NCBI RefSeq assembly: GCF_001895045.1
Contig: NZ_BDAM01000007.1
Location: 124,001-188,000, forward strand
From: Rhodococcus coprophilus NBRC 100603
Lineage (GTDB): Bacteria > Actinomycetota > Actinomycetes > Mycobacteriales > Mycobacteriaceae
Length of the DNA stretch: 64,000 bases
Reading direction: 5' to 3'
Position numbers and translations under genes: made by a program. The first letter of the stretch is position 1. The number at the start of each line of letters is the position of its first letter. Shown one piece after another: positions 56,530 through 64,000 of this stretch. The notes below the pieces were generated by a model. It was not told the origin of the DNA, searched no databases, and saw only the letters and a program-made list of their open reading frames with translations.

Positions 56530-56676
56530 ATGCTCGCGACTATCGCGGAACATCTGTCCGTCCCTGCTGCTCTCCTCGCAGTCGGAAATTTCGTACTGCG
56601 GCTTCTTCCCTTGGTGTCGGATCGCGTGAACAAGCGCGCAGTCCGCCTTGTCAAGGCGAAGAAGAAGAGCAAGTAG
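56530..56676 (+). CDS. 48-residue cationic membrane peptide
   Basis: ATG with a strong ribosome site GGAGG 7 bases upstream. The product starts MLATIAEHLSVPAALLAVGN, has one amphipathic/hydrophobic stretch (about 10-31) and a strongly basic end (RVNKRAVRLVKAKKKSK). The form recalls small holin-like or toxin-like peptides and small membrane proteins of mobile elements, but no family is recognised. It is independent of the upstream gene because a terminator intervenes. Confidence 0.55.
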   Translation: MLATIAEHLSVPAALLAVGNFVLRLLPLVSDRVNKRAVRLVKAKKKSK

Positions 56677-56935
56677 GCCGGGCAAAAAACGCCTGACTTC
56701 TGAGGGAGGGACAAGTCTATCCAAAATCTCCGGCAAAACCCCAGGTCAGAGTAAAAATCGCCAAGAATGGCGTTCACGCTGCTGCTTGAGGCGCGCGTAA
56801 CCAACTGGCCCCAATCGGAGGATCTCAGAGCCTTCCTCGCCAATCCGATGCGCACCACCGACGACCTGATCCGCATCGGCCAAGCGGGGCTCAGGACGGC
56901 TGACTTGAGCGCCCGCAAGCTCTGTAGAGATGGTG
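56677..56935. other. Gap with one weak short frame
   Basis: No convincing gene. A 62-codon plus-strand frame starting at 56767 (MAFTLLLEARVTNWPQSEDL) has no ribosome site and ends inside the GTAC array, so I do not call it. Confidence 0.4.
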
Positions 56936-56971
56936 CTGTACTAGTACAGAGGTAGTACTGGAACGGTACTG
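56936..56971. promoter_or_regulatory. Array of GTAC operator-like elements
   Basis: CTGTACTAGTACAG (56936-56949) is a perfect 14-base palindrome. GTAC tetramers start at 56938, 56944, 56955 and 56966, the last three at 11-base steps, and the last two are within the direct repeat GTACTG. This even helical phasing suggests cooperative binding of a repressor, such as a GntR/HutC (KorSA-like) regulator of mobile elements. A ribosome-site-like TAGGAGG follows at 57025, but no good frame uses it. Confidence 0.5.
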
Positions 56972-57104
56972 AAGTGCTACAGTCGTAGGTGCCCGAGACA
57001 GTAGTCAAGGGAAGCGGTACGTGTAGGAGGTCTCCGGAGCGTAAGTACCCATTCGTGGGCAGCTCCACCTAATGGTTTCCAGCCTTGCGTGCCCATCACA
57101 CGTA

Positions 57105-57134
57105 GAAGGTCCCTTCCATCCGGAGGGGACCTTC
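57105..57134. terminator. Strong hairpin between the GTAC region and the FIDES-motif gene
   Basis: A 13-bp stem with one G-U pair (57105-57117 with 57122-57134) and a 4-base loop. There is no T-run on either side. It lies 8 bases past the minus-strand gene that ends at 57142, so it probably ends that transcript and any coming from the left. Confidence 0.7.
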
Positions 57135-57141
57135 GCGTATC

Positions 57142-57645
57142 TCAAAGCGTCACGACTTCGATGCGATGCTCGATCTTGCGGCGCATGGACCCACCCCGGC
57201 CCCACGCCCACGCGTGAACGTCCGGAAGCCACAGCAACGGATTGCTCGGTCGATCGTGAAGGTACTCGAACGGAGCTTGAGGGCCTACCACCTTCCGGAT
57301 CGCCCGATTATCTTCCCTGTCCTGGTCGCATGACTCGATGACGACGCGACTTGCCGACAGTTCCATCAAGTCGTAAGCCGCAGCCTCGAGCGTGAGGTCC
57401 CGTGCTTCACGCTCGGTAAGTTTCGGCGACTTGACCACGTACAGGCGACTTTCGGCGTCCAACTTCGCGACCTCGGTCACGATCTTCGATGCGGCCTTCC
57501 CTGCTGACTTCATGTGAATCCGGCTGTTCCCCTTGGGGCACAGGTCCCTCATCCGCTTTCGCATCTCGTCCACGCCCGCCGGCAGGACAGTCACCGCGCA
57601 CAGGATGTAGTCGCCGCGCTTCGACTCGTCAATGAAGGCGTGCAC
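57142..57645 (-). CDS. FIDES-motif protein, DUF3800-like putative nuclease
   Basis: 167 residues from the GTG at 57645 (VHAFIDESKRGDYILCAVTV), which has GAGGGG about 8 bases upstream; a GTG at 57708 would overlap the preceding gene by 28 bases. The N-terminal FIDES, the later 'IESCDQDREDNRAIRKVVG' and 'LWLPDVHAWAWGRGGSMRRKI' place acidic residues where RNase H-fold DUF3800 proteins have them. A nuclease role is possible but not shown. It is the second gene of a two-gene cassette. Confidence 0.65.
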   Translation of the reverse strand: MHAFIDESKRGDYILCAVTVLPAGVDEMRKRMRDLCPKGNSRIHMKSAGKAASKIVTEVAKLDAESRLYVVKSPKLTEREARDLTLEAAAYDLMELSASRVVIESCDQDREDNRAIRKVVGPQAPFEYLHDRPSNPLLWLPDVHAWAWGRGGSMRRKIEHRIEVVTL

Positions 57646-57680
57646 GACCCACCCCTCGATCCCTGTCAGGTACGAGCACG

Positions 57681-58040
57681 TCAGATCCCCTCTTTGTGGG
57701 AACCGCACACGATGTCCCGGATCAACGCGAGCTTCTCCTGGGCATCGGACGAACCCACGGAACGCAACATCGCATCCCCACGCTCACTAGGGGTCAGGAC
57801 CGCGCTCACCACATCGGCAATGGGGGTGCCTAACAGGTAGAGGCGGACCTCGTCGTCCTGGTTGGGCGGCAGTTCTGCAGGAAGGTGACCGATCCCGTGA
57901 GACGCCAGGGCCCGGCTGATGGCGGACCGGACGTGGATACCCAGTCGTCCCGCGTCCTGGATCCGCTTGAGGGTCTCCATCGTCGTGGTGTGCACTCCGG
58001 AGTCTGCAACCGCCGACCTCAACTCGCTGTAGCTATCCAT
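57681..58040 (-). CDS. Small protein paired with the FIDES-motif gene
   Basis: 119 residues from the ATG at 58040. An alpha-helical N-terminal half (SYSELRSAVADSGVHTTTME, RLGIHVRSAISRALASHGIG) is followed by 'HLPAELPPNQDDEVRLYLLG', a conserved-looking beta segment, and a helical end. No known domain is recognised. The -10-like TATGAT is 7 bases before the ATG and there is no ribosome site, so translation is probably leaderless. It precedes the FIDES-motif gene by 35 bases and could be its regulator or specificity partner. Confidence 0.65.
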   Translation of the reverse strand: MDSYSELRSAVADSGVHTTTMETLKRIQDAGRLGIHVRSAISRALASHGIGHLPAELPPNQDDEVRLYLLGTPIADVVSAVLTPSERGDAMLRSVGSSDAQEKLALIRDIVCGSHKEGI

Positions 58041-58046
58041 GATTTG

Positions 58047-58073
58047 ATCATAATCTTTAAACAAAAATGACAA
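58047..58073 (-). promoter_or_regulatory. Promoter of the two-gene cassette
   Basis: Minus strand TTGTCA (58073-58068) and TATGAT (58052-58047), 15 bases apart, in an AT-rich stretch that stands out from the surrounding GC. The -10 ends 6 bases before the ATG at 58040, placing the transcription start on or near the A of ATG. Confidence 0.55.
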
Positions 58074-58113
58074 CTAATCACAGGATAGCGGTTGGATTGG
58101 CCGGGCGGGAAGG

Positions 58114-58249
58114 GTGTGCTGTTTAACGATCCTCAAACAGCACACGCGAAGCGGCCCGGCACTCGATCGTGTCCTGGGGAAGACGGCCGCCCGGCCGTCC
58201 TGTTTAACTGTCTTGTATGCCGGTCTCGTATAGCTGACCCAAACAGCAC
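58114..58249. repeat. Resolvase-type res region with two inverted-repeat sites
   Basis: Site 1: GTGTGCTGTTT (58114-58124) and AAACAGCACAC (58135-58145) are perfect 11-bp arms with a 10-base spacer AACGATCCTC. Site 2: CTGTTT (58201 region) and AAACAGCAC (58241-58249) are the same arm sequences further apart. Two or three dimer sites directly upstream of a serine resolvase gene are the usual Tn3-type res layout. The gene at 58262 is broken. A related site lies 3 kb away at 55152. Confidence 0.65.
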
Positions 58250-58261
58250 TATCACCACCGC

Positions 58262-58579
58262 ATGCACGGAATCCTGATCGGCTATGCCCGATGCAACGCC
58301 GCGGGCCAAGATTTGCGAGCGCAACGCACAGCGCTCAAACGCCTCGGAGTCCCCGACGCACGGATCTATACCGACAAGGGCTACACCGGACGCAATCGAC
58401 ACCGGCCCGGTCTGCGCGAAGCACTCGCCGCCTGCCGCGAAGGCAACACCCTCGTCGCCACCAACTCCCACCGGATCGATGTTCGACTCCGACGACGGTC
58501 GCTGGCTCCACTCGACCAACTCCACGCGCGAACGAGACTTCGGGCCCTTAGGGTGAGGCCGTGTCGCAGACCCGCGTGA
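58262..58579 (+). pseudogene. Inactive, truncated serine resolvase
   Basis: Residues 4-72 match the N-terminus of the resolvase/invertase family: 'ILIGYARCNAAGQDLRAQ', 'LGVPDARIYTDKGYTGRNR', 'RPGLREALAACREGNTLVAT'. The nucleophile Ser, expected after YARx, is Asn12. After residue 72 the sequence diverges ('SHRIDVRLRRR') where 'KLDRLARS' should be, and the frame runs into the next gene start. Both the missing Ser and the truncation make it non-functional. Confidence 0.8.
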
Positions 58580-59565
58580 TCGATCCTGTCGGTGTTCTCT
58601 TCGGCGTTGCACTTCCGGTACTTGCCGCCGCCTCGATGCTCTTCCTCGCCCACCTCTGGGAGCCACGGCTCCCCGACGAGGTGGCGACCCACTGGGGTGT
58701 TTCCGGCCCGGATTCCTTCGGCCCGGTCGAATCCTCGGCCTGGACGATGGCGCTGCTCGTCGTGCTGGTCGGCGGTGGCTGCTGTGCGATCGCGGCGCTC
58801 GCCCGGTCGTTGCTGATGATGCGTCGCTACATGCTCGTCATGGGTCTCGGGGTCACGGGTTTGATGGTCGCGACGTACGTCGCCGTGCTCGGCAGCCAAC
58901 TCGACGTTGCGGATGCGGCGCAGACGACATTTCCCACGTGGTCGATCGCCGTCGGCACGATCGCGGGTGCCGCGGTCGGATGGCTGGGTGCCGCCCTGCT
59001 CCGCGACGGCCGCGAACGCATACCCGCGACACAGCCTCCCGCACCCGACCTGCCGCGCGGACCGGTCGAGTCACCGCTCGTGGACCGGGTCGGCATCGGC
59101 GCCGGCACCACAGTCGTCCTCCTGGGCCTGATCCTCGTGCCGACCGTGCTGGTGTGTGCGGTCGCCGACAGCTGGTGGCCGTCGGTGCTCGTCGCTGCGT
59201 TCGCCGTGCTGGTCGTGAGTCTGCTGCGCTTCACCGTGATCGTGGACGAGGACGGCATCCGGGTACGCAATCTCGCGACGGATGCGGTGCTCTACGACCT
59301 CGACGAGATCGTCGGGGCCGACGTCACCGAGACCCGCCCGTTCCAGGATTGGGGAGGCTGGGGTCTGCGGGTGAAGGGGCGCGGCAGGTACGGCCTCGTC
59401 ACCACGAGCGGCCCCGCCGTGGTGGTGACGATCGCGTCGGGCCACGTCTTCACCGTCACCTCGGCGCGGGCGGGCGAGCTGGCCGGGGCACTCAACACAC
59501 TCGCGGATCGCCGCGGAGCGAACGCACCCACCGACGCCACCGGGCTGACCGAACCGTCCTCCTGA
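58561..59565 (+). CDS. DUF1648 membrane protein
   Basis: 334 residues, GTG start. The N-terminal DUF1648 segment 'PRLPDEVATHWGVSGPDSFG' is flanked by membrane helices; in all there are about six hydrophobic segments. The C-terminal cytosolic domain (about 220-320) is beta-rich with 'VIVDEDGIRVRNL' and resembles PH-like domains. Function unknown. It is the first intact gene after the accessory region, and its start lies inside the resolvase remnant. Confidence 0.8.
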   Translation: MSQTRVIDPVGVLFGVALPVLAAASMLFLAHLWEPRLPDEVATHWGVSGPDSFGPVESSAWTMALLVVLVGGGCCAIAALARSLLMMRRYMLVMGLGVTGLMVATYVAVLGSQLDVADAAQTTFPTWSIAVGTIAGAAVGWLGAALLRDGRERIPATQPPAPDLPRGPVESPLVDRVGIGAGTTVVLLGLILVPTVLVCAVADSWWPSVLVAAFAVLVVSLLRFTVIVDEDGIRVRNLATDAVLYDLDEIVGADVTETRPFQDWGGWGLRVKGRGRYGLVTTSGPAVVVTIASGHVFTVTSARAGELAGALNTLADRRGANAPTDATGLTEPSS

Positions 59566-59576
59566 GGGTGGGCAGG

Positions 59577-60194
59577 TCAGTTCCGTTCGATCTCGATCGG
59601 GTGGGTTGCCAGCAGTGCCAGCGGTAGCGGCTGGCGACGCAACACGCGCGCCCACAGGTCGAGGTGAGCGGGCGCGAAGATGTCGTACGGGAGTGCGGAG
59701 ACGACCATCCAATCGTCGTTGCGCAGCTCCCGATCGAGCTGGCCCGCACTCCACCCCGCGTACCCCGCAAAGATCCGCACCGCCTCGACATGGCGGGCGA
59801 TGACGGCCGGATCCGAATCGAGATCGATCATCACGACACGGCCGTCGACACGGCGGATACCGGGCACGCCGTCGACGGTCGCCCCGACACGCACCGTGCC
59901 CAGACACAGCGCCGAGCTCCGGTGGACGGGTCCGCCGACGAACAACGCCTTCGGCGCCGCCGAGAGCCGGGTCCAGCGCGGCAGCATCGCATCGACGGAG
60001 GTGTTGCTGATGCGGTTGAGCACGACACCGAAACTGCCGGAAGCAGTGTGCTCCACGATGTAGACGACGCTGCGGCGGAAGGTGGGTTCGGTGAGGTCGG
60101 TGGCGGCGACCAGGAGACTTCCGGGCCGCACCCTCGGAGTCACAGGTGCGGTGCGGTCCTCGGGTTCCTCCTGGTGCTGCGCCACGGGAAACAT
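59577..60194 (-). CDS. YqgE/AlgH family protein (UPF0301)
   Basis: 205 residues from the ATG at 60194. 'GSLLVAATDLTEPTFRRSVVYIVEHTASGSFGVVLNR' and 'FAGYAGWSAGQLDRELRNDDWMV' are the family hallmarks. The biochemical role is unsettled. It is 4 bases after a TetR gene on the same strand and probably in one transcript with it. Confidence 0.93.
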   Translation of the reverse strand: MFPVAQHQEEPEDRTAPVTPRVRPGSLLVAATDLTEPTFRRSVVYIVEHTASGSFGVVLNRISNTSVDAMLPRWTRLSAAPKALFVGGPVHRSSALCLGTVRVGATVDGVPGIRRVDGRVVMIDLDSDPAVIARHVEAVRIFAGYAGWSAGQLDRELRNDDWMVVSALPYDIFAPAHLDLWARVLRRQPLPLALLATHPIEIERN

Positions 60195-60198
60195 TCTG

Positions 60199-60912
60199 TC
60201 ACCGTGCTCGCCCCGATGCCGGGCGGAACCCGGCGGCCTGCGCAAGCAATGCGAGGTGGTAGTCGAATACCGATTCCGGGTCCGTGAACGTGCCGGTGCC
60301 GTACTGGCCGAACACTTCGAAACTCACGGCGCCGAACACCGTCGGCCACACGAACAATCCCCGCGCCAGGACCTCGTCGGGCAGGTCCGCGGCGATCTCT
60401 GCGCGGATACGGTCGAGATCTGCGACGAGTCCGGCCGTCACTTCCACCCCGGCCGACGCCTCCAGCGCCCCTGCCCGGTGCGCCTCGTCCAGAATGCGCA
60501 CGAGACGCAGGACGACGCGGGTGCCCGGTTCGTTGGTCCGGTCGGCGGGCGCGTGATAGCCGGGCACGGGGGTGCCGAAGATCAGCGCGTATCGAGCGGG
60601 CTCTGCGAGCGCCCACGCGCGCACCGCGCGGCCCAGAGCAATGAACTGCGCCCGGTGGTCGTCGGGGTCCGAAGCCGCGACCGCAGCGTCGACGGCATCG
60701 CCGAGATCGTCGTAGGCATCGATCACGAGAAGTGTCAGAAGCTCGTCGCGGCTGGCCACGTACCGATATACCGCCGACGAGACCACCCCGAGGTCGCGGG
60801 CTACCGCGCGCAACGAGAGTGCCTCGGCCCCACCGGCTGCGAGATGCTTACGGCCGATGGTCACGATGTCTGCCAGGGTGCGAGCGCGGGCACGGGCGCG
60901 GGGTGTCGTCAC
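60199..60912 (-). CDS. TetR family regulator with WHG-type C-terminal domain
   Basis: 237 residues from the GTG at 60912 (VTTPRARARART). The HTH is 'LSLRAVARDLGVVSSAVYRYVASRDELLTLL'; the C-terminal part 'AQFIALGRAVRAWALAEPARYALIFGTPVPGY' is the WHG subtype. It is divergent from an MFS transporter, with an inverted repeat between them (60951-60965), so it probably controls that exporter. The start is not certain; another GTG lies 9 codons upstream. Confidence 0.88.
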   Translation of the reverse strand: MTTPRARARARTLADIVTIGRKHLAAGGAEALSLRAVARDLGVVSSAVYRYVASRDELLTLLVIDAYDDLGDAVDAAVAASDPDDHRAQFIALGRAVRAWALAEPARYALIFGTPVPGYHAPADRTNEPGTRVVLRLVRILDEAHRAGALEASAGVEVTAGLVADLDRIRAEIAADLPDEVLARGLFVWPTVFGAVSFEVFGQYGTGTFTDPESVFDYHLALLAQAAGFRPASGRAR

Positions 60913-60950
60913 CTTCCCAGCGTGCCTTACCGCGAGCACCGCAAACAAAT

Positions 60951-60965
60951 GTGAGCGGCGCTCAC
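60951..60965. promoter_or_regulatory. Candidate TetR operator between tetR and MFS gene
   Basis: GTGAGC and GCTCAC form a perfect inverted repeat with a 3-base spacer (GGC), 39 bases from the tetR start and 48 from the MFS start. This placement allows control of both divergent genes. Confidence 0.6.
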
Positions 60966-61012
60966 GACCGTGCGGGAAGAACCGCCACCTGCGCGGTCGA
61001 TAGGGTCGAGGT

Positions 61013-62293
61013 GTGCGGGATTCGCGGAAGCAGGCTTGGCGATCGACCGCGACGGCGTTGCGTCACTCCCCGGGGCTGGCGCGACTGACCGCGGTGCGCT
61101 TCGCCGGGCAATTCGGGGACGGGCTGTTCCAGGCGGCCCTCGGCGGAGCGATCCTCTTCAACCCGGAACGGCACACGAACCCGGTGGACATCGCCGTGGG
61201 GTTCGCGGTTCTCCTGCTGCCCTACTCGGTGATCGGCCCATTCGCCGGAGCACTGCTCGACCGCTGGGATCGCCGGCTCGTGCTGCTGTGGGCCAACGCG
61301 GCGCGCGGCGTGCTCGTCGCGTCCGCCGCGGCGGTGCTGCTCGCCGGAGGACCCCAACTGCCGCTCATGCTGCTCGCACTGGCCGCCGTGGGAGTGAGCC
61401 GGTTCGTTCTCGCCGGGGTGTCGGCGTCACTACCTCACGTCGCGGCCCGATCATGGCTTGTACCGGTCAATTCCGTTCTGGCGACAGCCGGTTCGGTGGT
61501 CGCGGCTGCGGGCGCCGCCGTCGCGGTCACGACGATCGGTGCCGTCGGCGCGGGCGACACCGGGTCGGGTGTCGCGGTGGCGCTCGGCGTCAGCGGTTCG
61601 ATCGTCGGCGCGGTCGCCGCCGGAGGGTTCGCCCGCCACGCGCTCGGACCCGACGGCGCACGTCCCCGGTCCCCGGTACGCGCGGTGCTCGCGGGTTTGC
61701 GTACCGGCGCCGGCGCCGTGGCCGAGCATCCCGGTGTCGCCGCCGCGATGCTCGGTATCGGGGCCCACCGCATCGTGTTCGGCCTGAACACCCTCATCAC
61801 CCTGCTCGTCCTGCGCGCAGCCGAGACCACCTCCGATGGCTCCGGCGGACTCGTCGGATTCGGCGTCGCCGTGGCCTGCACCGCAGCCGGCATGCTCGTC
61901 GCGGCAGTGCTCACACCTGTGCTCCTGCCCCGGCTCGGACGCCCTCGCACGGTGATCATGGGATTGATCGCCGCGACGGTCGTGCAGTTCGCGTTCGTGA
62001 CCCCCTTGACGATCGAATTCCTGCTGGTCGCCGCGTTCCTCCTCGGACTCGCCGGCCAGACCATCAAACTGACCGGCGACGCCGCGATGCAGATCGAGAT
62101 CGACGACGCGCGACGCGGGCAGGTGTTCGCATTGCAGGACACGGTGTTCAATCTCGCGTTCCTCACCGCCATTGCTGCGTCGGCCTTCGTCATCGCGCCC
62201 GACGGTCACTCGCCGGCACTCGCGGTTGCCGGTGGTCTGATCTACGCATGTGCGCTCGCTGCCGTACTCGCCTCGAGGCGGATGCGTGATTAG
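61013..62293 (+). CDS. MFS transporter
   Basis: 426 residues with about twelve hydrophobic segments. The MFS A-like loop 'GALLDRWDRRLVLLW' lies between helices 2 and 3, typical of drug or metabolite exporters of the Enterobactin/MFS_3 type. Substrate unknown. A TAGGGT -10-like box ends 6 bases before the GTG, hinting at leaderless translation. Its stop overlaps the convergent modC stop by 4 bases. Confidence 0.87.
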   Translation: MRDSRKQAWRSTATALRHSPGLARLTAVRFAGQFGDGLFQAALGGAILFNPERHTNPVDIAVGFAVLLLPYSVIGPFAGALLDRWDRRLVLLWANAARGVLVASAAAVLLAGGPQLPLMLLALAAVGVSRFVLAGVSASLPHVAARSWLVPVNSVLATAGSVVAAAGAAVAVTTIGAVGAGDTGSGVAVALGVSGSIVGAVAAGGFARHALGPDGARPRSPVRAVLAGLRTGAGAVAEHPGVAAAMLGIGAHRIVFGLNTLITLLVLRAAETTSDGSGGLVGFGVAVACTAAGMLVAAVLTPVLLPRLGRPRTVIMGLIAATVVQFAFVTPLTIEFLLVAAFLLGLAGQTIKLTGDAAMQIEIDDARRGQVFALQDTVFNLAFLTAIAASAFVIAPDGHSPALAVAGGLIYACALAAVLASRRMRD

Positions 62294-63369
62294 TCGCGCA
62301 TCGCACGCTCCGGAAGCGCGGCACCATGGACGTGTACTTCCGCCGCCTTGACCACGAACCACACTTTCGAACCCGGTTCGAGAGCAAGGTCGGCAACCGC
62401 GGCGGGGGTCACCTCGGCGGCGAGACCGCCCGCAGCGCGCACCAGTACCGTCGCCCCCCGGACTTCGAGTTCGGTCACGATCACCTCGAACGCATTGCGC
62501 GGACTTCCGTGCGGCTCTTCCACATACACGGCGACCGCCGCGGGGGCGAACACGGCCGCAGCGGCATCGCCCTCCACACACTCGTCGTCGACGACCCCTC
62601 GTACCGTGCCCACCTCGGCGTGCAGTCCGTCGCTCGTGACGGTGCCGGCAATCAGGTTCGTTCCCGCGATTCGCGCGGCGAAGGTACTACGTGGGCGAGT
62701 GAGAACGTCGCGCACGGTGCCGTGTTCGACGACGCGCCCGGACTCGACGACCGCGACGCGGTCCGCGAGGGCAAGCGCGTCGAGAGGGTCGTGCGTGACC
62801 AGCAGCGCGGTACGTTGCTCCTCGCGCAGAATCCGTCGTAATAGCGACCGGATCGCCGGTGCCGCAGCGACATCCAGTGCTGCCATCGGCTCGTCGAGCA
62901 TGAGCAGTCGGGGGCCGGCGGCCAGAGCACGGGCGATGGCGACCCGTTGTGCCTGGCCGCCCGACAACTGATGGGGCTTGCGGTCGGCGAACTCCAGGGC
63001 CTCGACGGCCTCGAGCCAGCGCAGTGCCTCCGCGTGCGCGGCGCCTCGGCTCATCCCGGCACTACGCGGCGCGAACGCCACATTGCCTGCGGCGGTCAGG
63101 TGTGGGAACAGCAGTGCCTGCTGCGCGAGCAGAGCAACCGACCTTCGGTGCGGCGGCACCGCCACGCCCGTTTCGGTGTCGGTGAGAACGCGACCACCGA
63201 GCTCGATATGTCCGTCATCCGGCTGCACAAGTCCCGCAACCAGATTCAGCAGCGTGGATTTCCCGGCGCCGTTGGGTCCGAGAATCGCGACGACGCTGCC
63301 GGGCGACACCTCGAGATCCAGGTCCACCGACCTTGCGTCGACCCGCGCTCGCACGCGCAGACCCGTCAC
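62290..63369 (-). CDS. modC: Molybdate ABC transporter ATP-binding protein
   Basis: 359 residues, GTG start overlapping the modB stop (GTGA). Walker A 'GPNGAGKST', signature 'LSGGQAQRV', Walker B 'LLMLDEP' and switch 'VTHDPLDAL'. The C-terminal part (about 285-355) looks like a molybdate-binding MOP/TOBE domain ('[20 protein letters not shown]'). It energises molybdate or tungstate import with ModB. Sulfate-type specificity is the main alternative. Confidence 0.87.
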   Translation of the reverse strand: MTGLRVRARVDARSVDLDLEVSPGSVVAILGPNGAGKSTLLNLVAGLVQPDDGHIELGGRVLTDTETGVAVPPHRRSVALLAQQALLFPHLTAAGNVAFAPRSAGMSRGAAHAEALRWLEAVEALEFADRKPHQLSGGQAQRVAIARALAAGPRLLMLDEPMAALDVAAAPAIRSLLRRILREEQRTALLVTHDPLDALALADRVAVVESGRVVEHGTVRDVLTRPRSTFAARIAGTNLIAGTVTSDGLHAEVGTVRGVVDDECVEGDAAAAVFAPAAVAVYVEEPHGSPRNAFEVIVTELEVRGATVLVRAAGGLAAEVTPAAVADLALEPGSKVWFVVKAAEVHVHGAALPERAMRD

Positions 63370-64000
63370 AGCTCGCCGCCTGTCCGCCGCCCCCGAGCGG
63401 CCACCACGATGAGCACGGCCACGACGACCAGCAGCAGCGACAGCGCGACGGCGGCGTCGGGATCGGTTTCGCGCTGGAGGTAGATCTCGAGCGGCAAGGT
63501 GCGGGTGACGCCCTGGAGGCTGCCTGCGAAGGTGAGTGTCGCGCCGAACTCCCCGAGTGCCCGGGCGAACGCCAGGATCGCACCCGACACAAGTCCTGGC
63601 AGCACCAACGGCAGGGTGACCCGGCGGAACACCGTGGTGGGCCGAGCACCGAGGGTTGCGGCCACGGCCTCGTAGCGCCGGCCGGCGGTACGCAGTGCTC
63701 CCTCCAGGCTCATCACCAGGAACGGCAGCGCCACGAATGTCTGGGCGAGCACAACGGCGGTGGTGGAGAAAGCGATTCGAATCCCGAACGCCTCTAGGTG
63801 TTCACCGATCAGTCCGCGCCGGCCGAAGGTATAGAGCAGTGCGATACCGCCCACCACCGGGGGCAGCACGAGTGGCAACAGGATCAGTGAGCGCAGCACG
63901 GGCATCACGCGTGCGGTGCTGCGTGCGAGGACTGCGGCCATCGGCACACCGAACACGATGCACAGCACGGTGCTGGTCAACGCCGTCCGCAGACTCAGCA
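63366..64000 (-). CDS. modB: Molybdate ABC transporter permease (5' end outside window)
   Basis: The frame is open to the right edge; 211 codons are visible and the N-terminal helices are missing. '[23 protein letters not shown]', '[22 protein letters not shown]' (the coupling EAA-like loop) and '[17 protein letters not shown]' are ModB signatures. The gene is translationally coupled to modC. The binding protein modA should lie upstream, beyond the window. Confidence 0.9.
   Translation of the reverse strand, partial: LSLRTALTSTVLCIVFGVPMAAVLARSTARVMPVLRSLILLPLVLPPVVGGIALLYTFGRRGLIGEHLEAFGIRIAFSTTAVVLAQTFVALPFLVMSLEGALRTAGRRYEAVAATLGARPTTVFRRVTLPLVLPGLVSGAILAFARALGEFGATLTFAGSLQGVTRTLPLEIYLQRETDPDAAVALSLLLVVVAVLIVVAARGRRTGGEL

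Noticed and set aside
56052-57068. A 338-codon minus-strand frame
   Set aside because: It runs antisense through the well-supported IF2N-HTH gene, two terminators and the 48-residue gene; Ser/Arg-rich without motifs.
53729-58560. tRNA gene or attachment site in a tRNA at the edges of the accessory region
   Set aside because: No cloverleaf or T-loop consensus was found at either edge; the resolvase-type sites explain the boundaries better.

Overview
The window is chromosome of a high-GC actinobacterium of the order Mycobacteriales, most probably a Rhodococcus. Three things point there. The block rpsF-ssb-rpsR-rplI-dnaB and the block ino1-padR-DUF5318-ponA1-GT87 have the order known from mycobacteria and relatives. 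There are LpqY/SugABC-like sugar import, F420-type luciferase-like, glucosylglycerate hydrolase and KstR-type steroid-control signals. GTG/TTG starts and ATGA/GTGA overlaps are common. No tRNA, rRNA or CRISPR was seen.

Layout. 1-4144: a TetR regulator divergent from a three-gene aromatic meta-cleavage unit (flavin hydroxylase, C-C hydrolase, type I extradiol dioxygenase), followed by a short stretch of possible IS-end repeats. 4442-8788: dnaB, rplI, rpsR, ssb and rpsF on the minus strand. DnaB is interrupted in its Walker A motif by a 269-residue class 3 intein, and the dnaB/rplI gap carries a cluster of DnaA-box-like 9-mers. 8943-25154: cell-envelope and lipid genes (two GT87 membrane glycosyltransferases, two class A penicillin-binding proteins, a PadR-ino1 pair with an operator and a strong terminator) plus an SDR / phosphotransferase / acyl-CoA dehydrogenase unit with a divergent TetR. 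25247-29894: a carbohydrate ABC importer. 29942-53728: mostly ordinary metabolism, namely an AGCS symporter, a DUF2786/metallohydrolase pair, an acyl-CoA dehydrogenase pair with TetR, an LLM oxidoreductase, glucosylglycerate hydrolase, a pirin, a Baeyer-Villiger-type monooxygenase, a PHP protein, a ketosteroid isomerase behind a KstR box, coiled-coil stress-type proteins and leuS.

53729-58579 is the accessory region. It holds scrambled coding debris, an orphan excisionase-like antitoxin, a fusion of an IF2 N-terminal domain to two excisionase-type DNA-binding domains, a 48-residue membrane peptide, an array of phased GTAC sites, a two-gene cassette with a FIDES-motif (DUF3800-like) protein, and a dead serine resolvase. 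Two related inverted-repeat sites of resolvase type lie about 3 kb apart around its core (55152 and 58114). It looks like the remains of one or more mobile elements, and it is where an undescribed system is most likely.

58561-64000 returns to core genes: a DUF1648 membrane protein, YqgE, a TetR/MFS divergent pair with an operator, and modBC of a molybdate importer running off the right edge.
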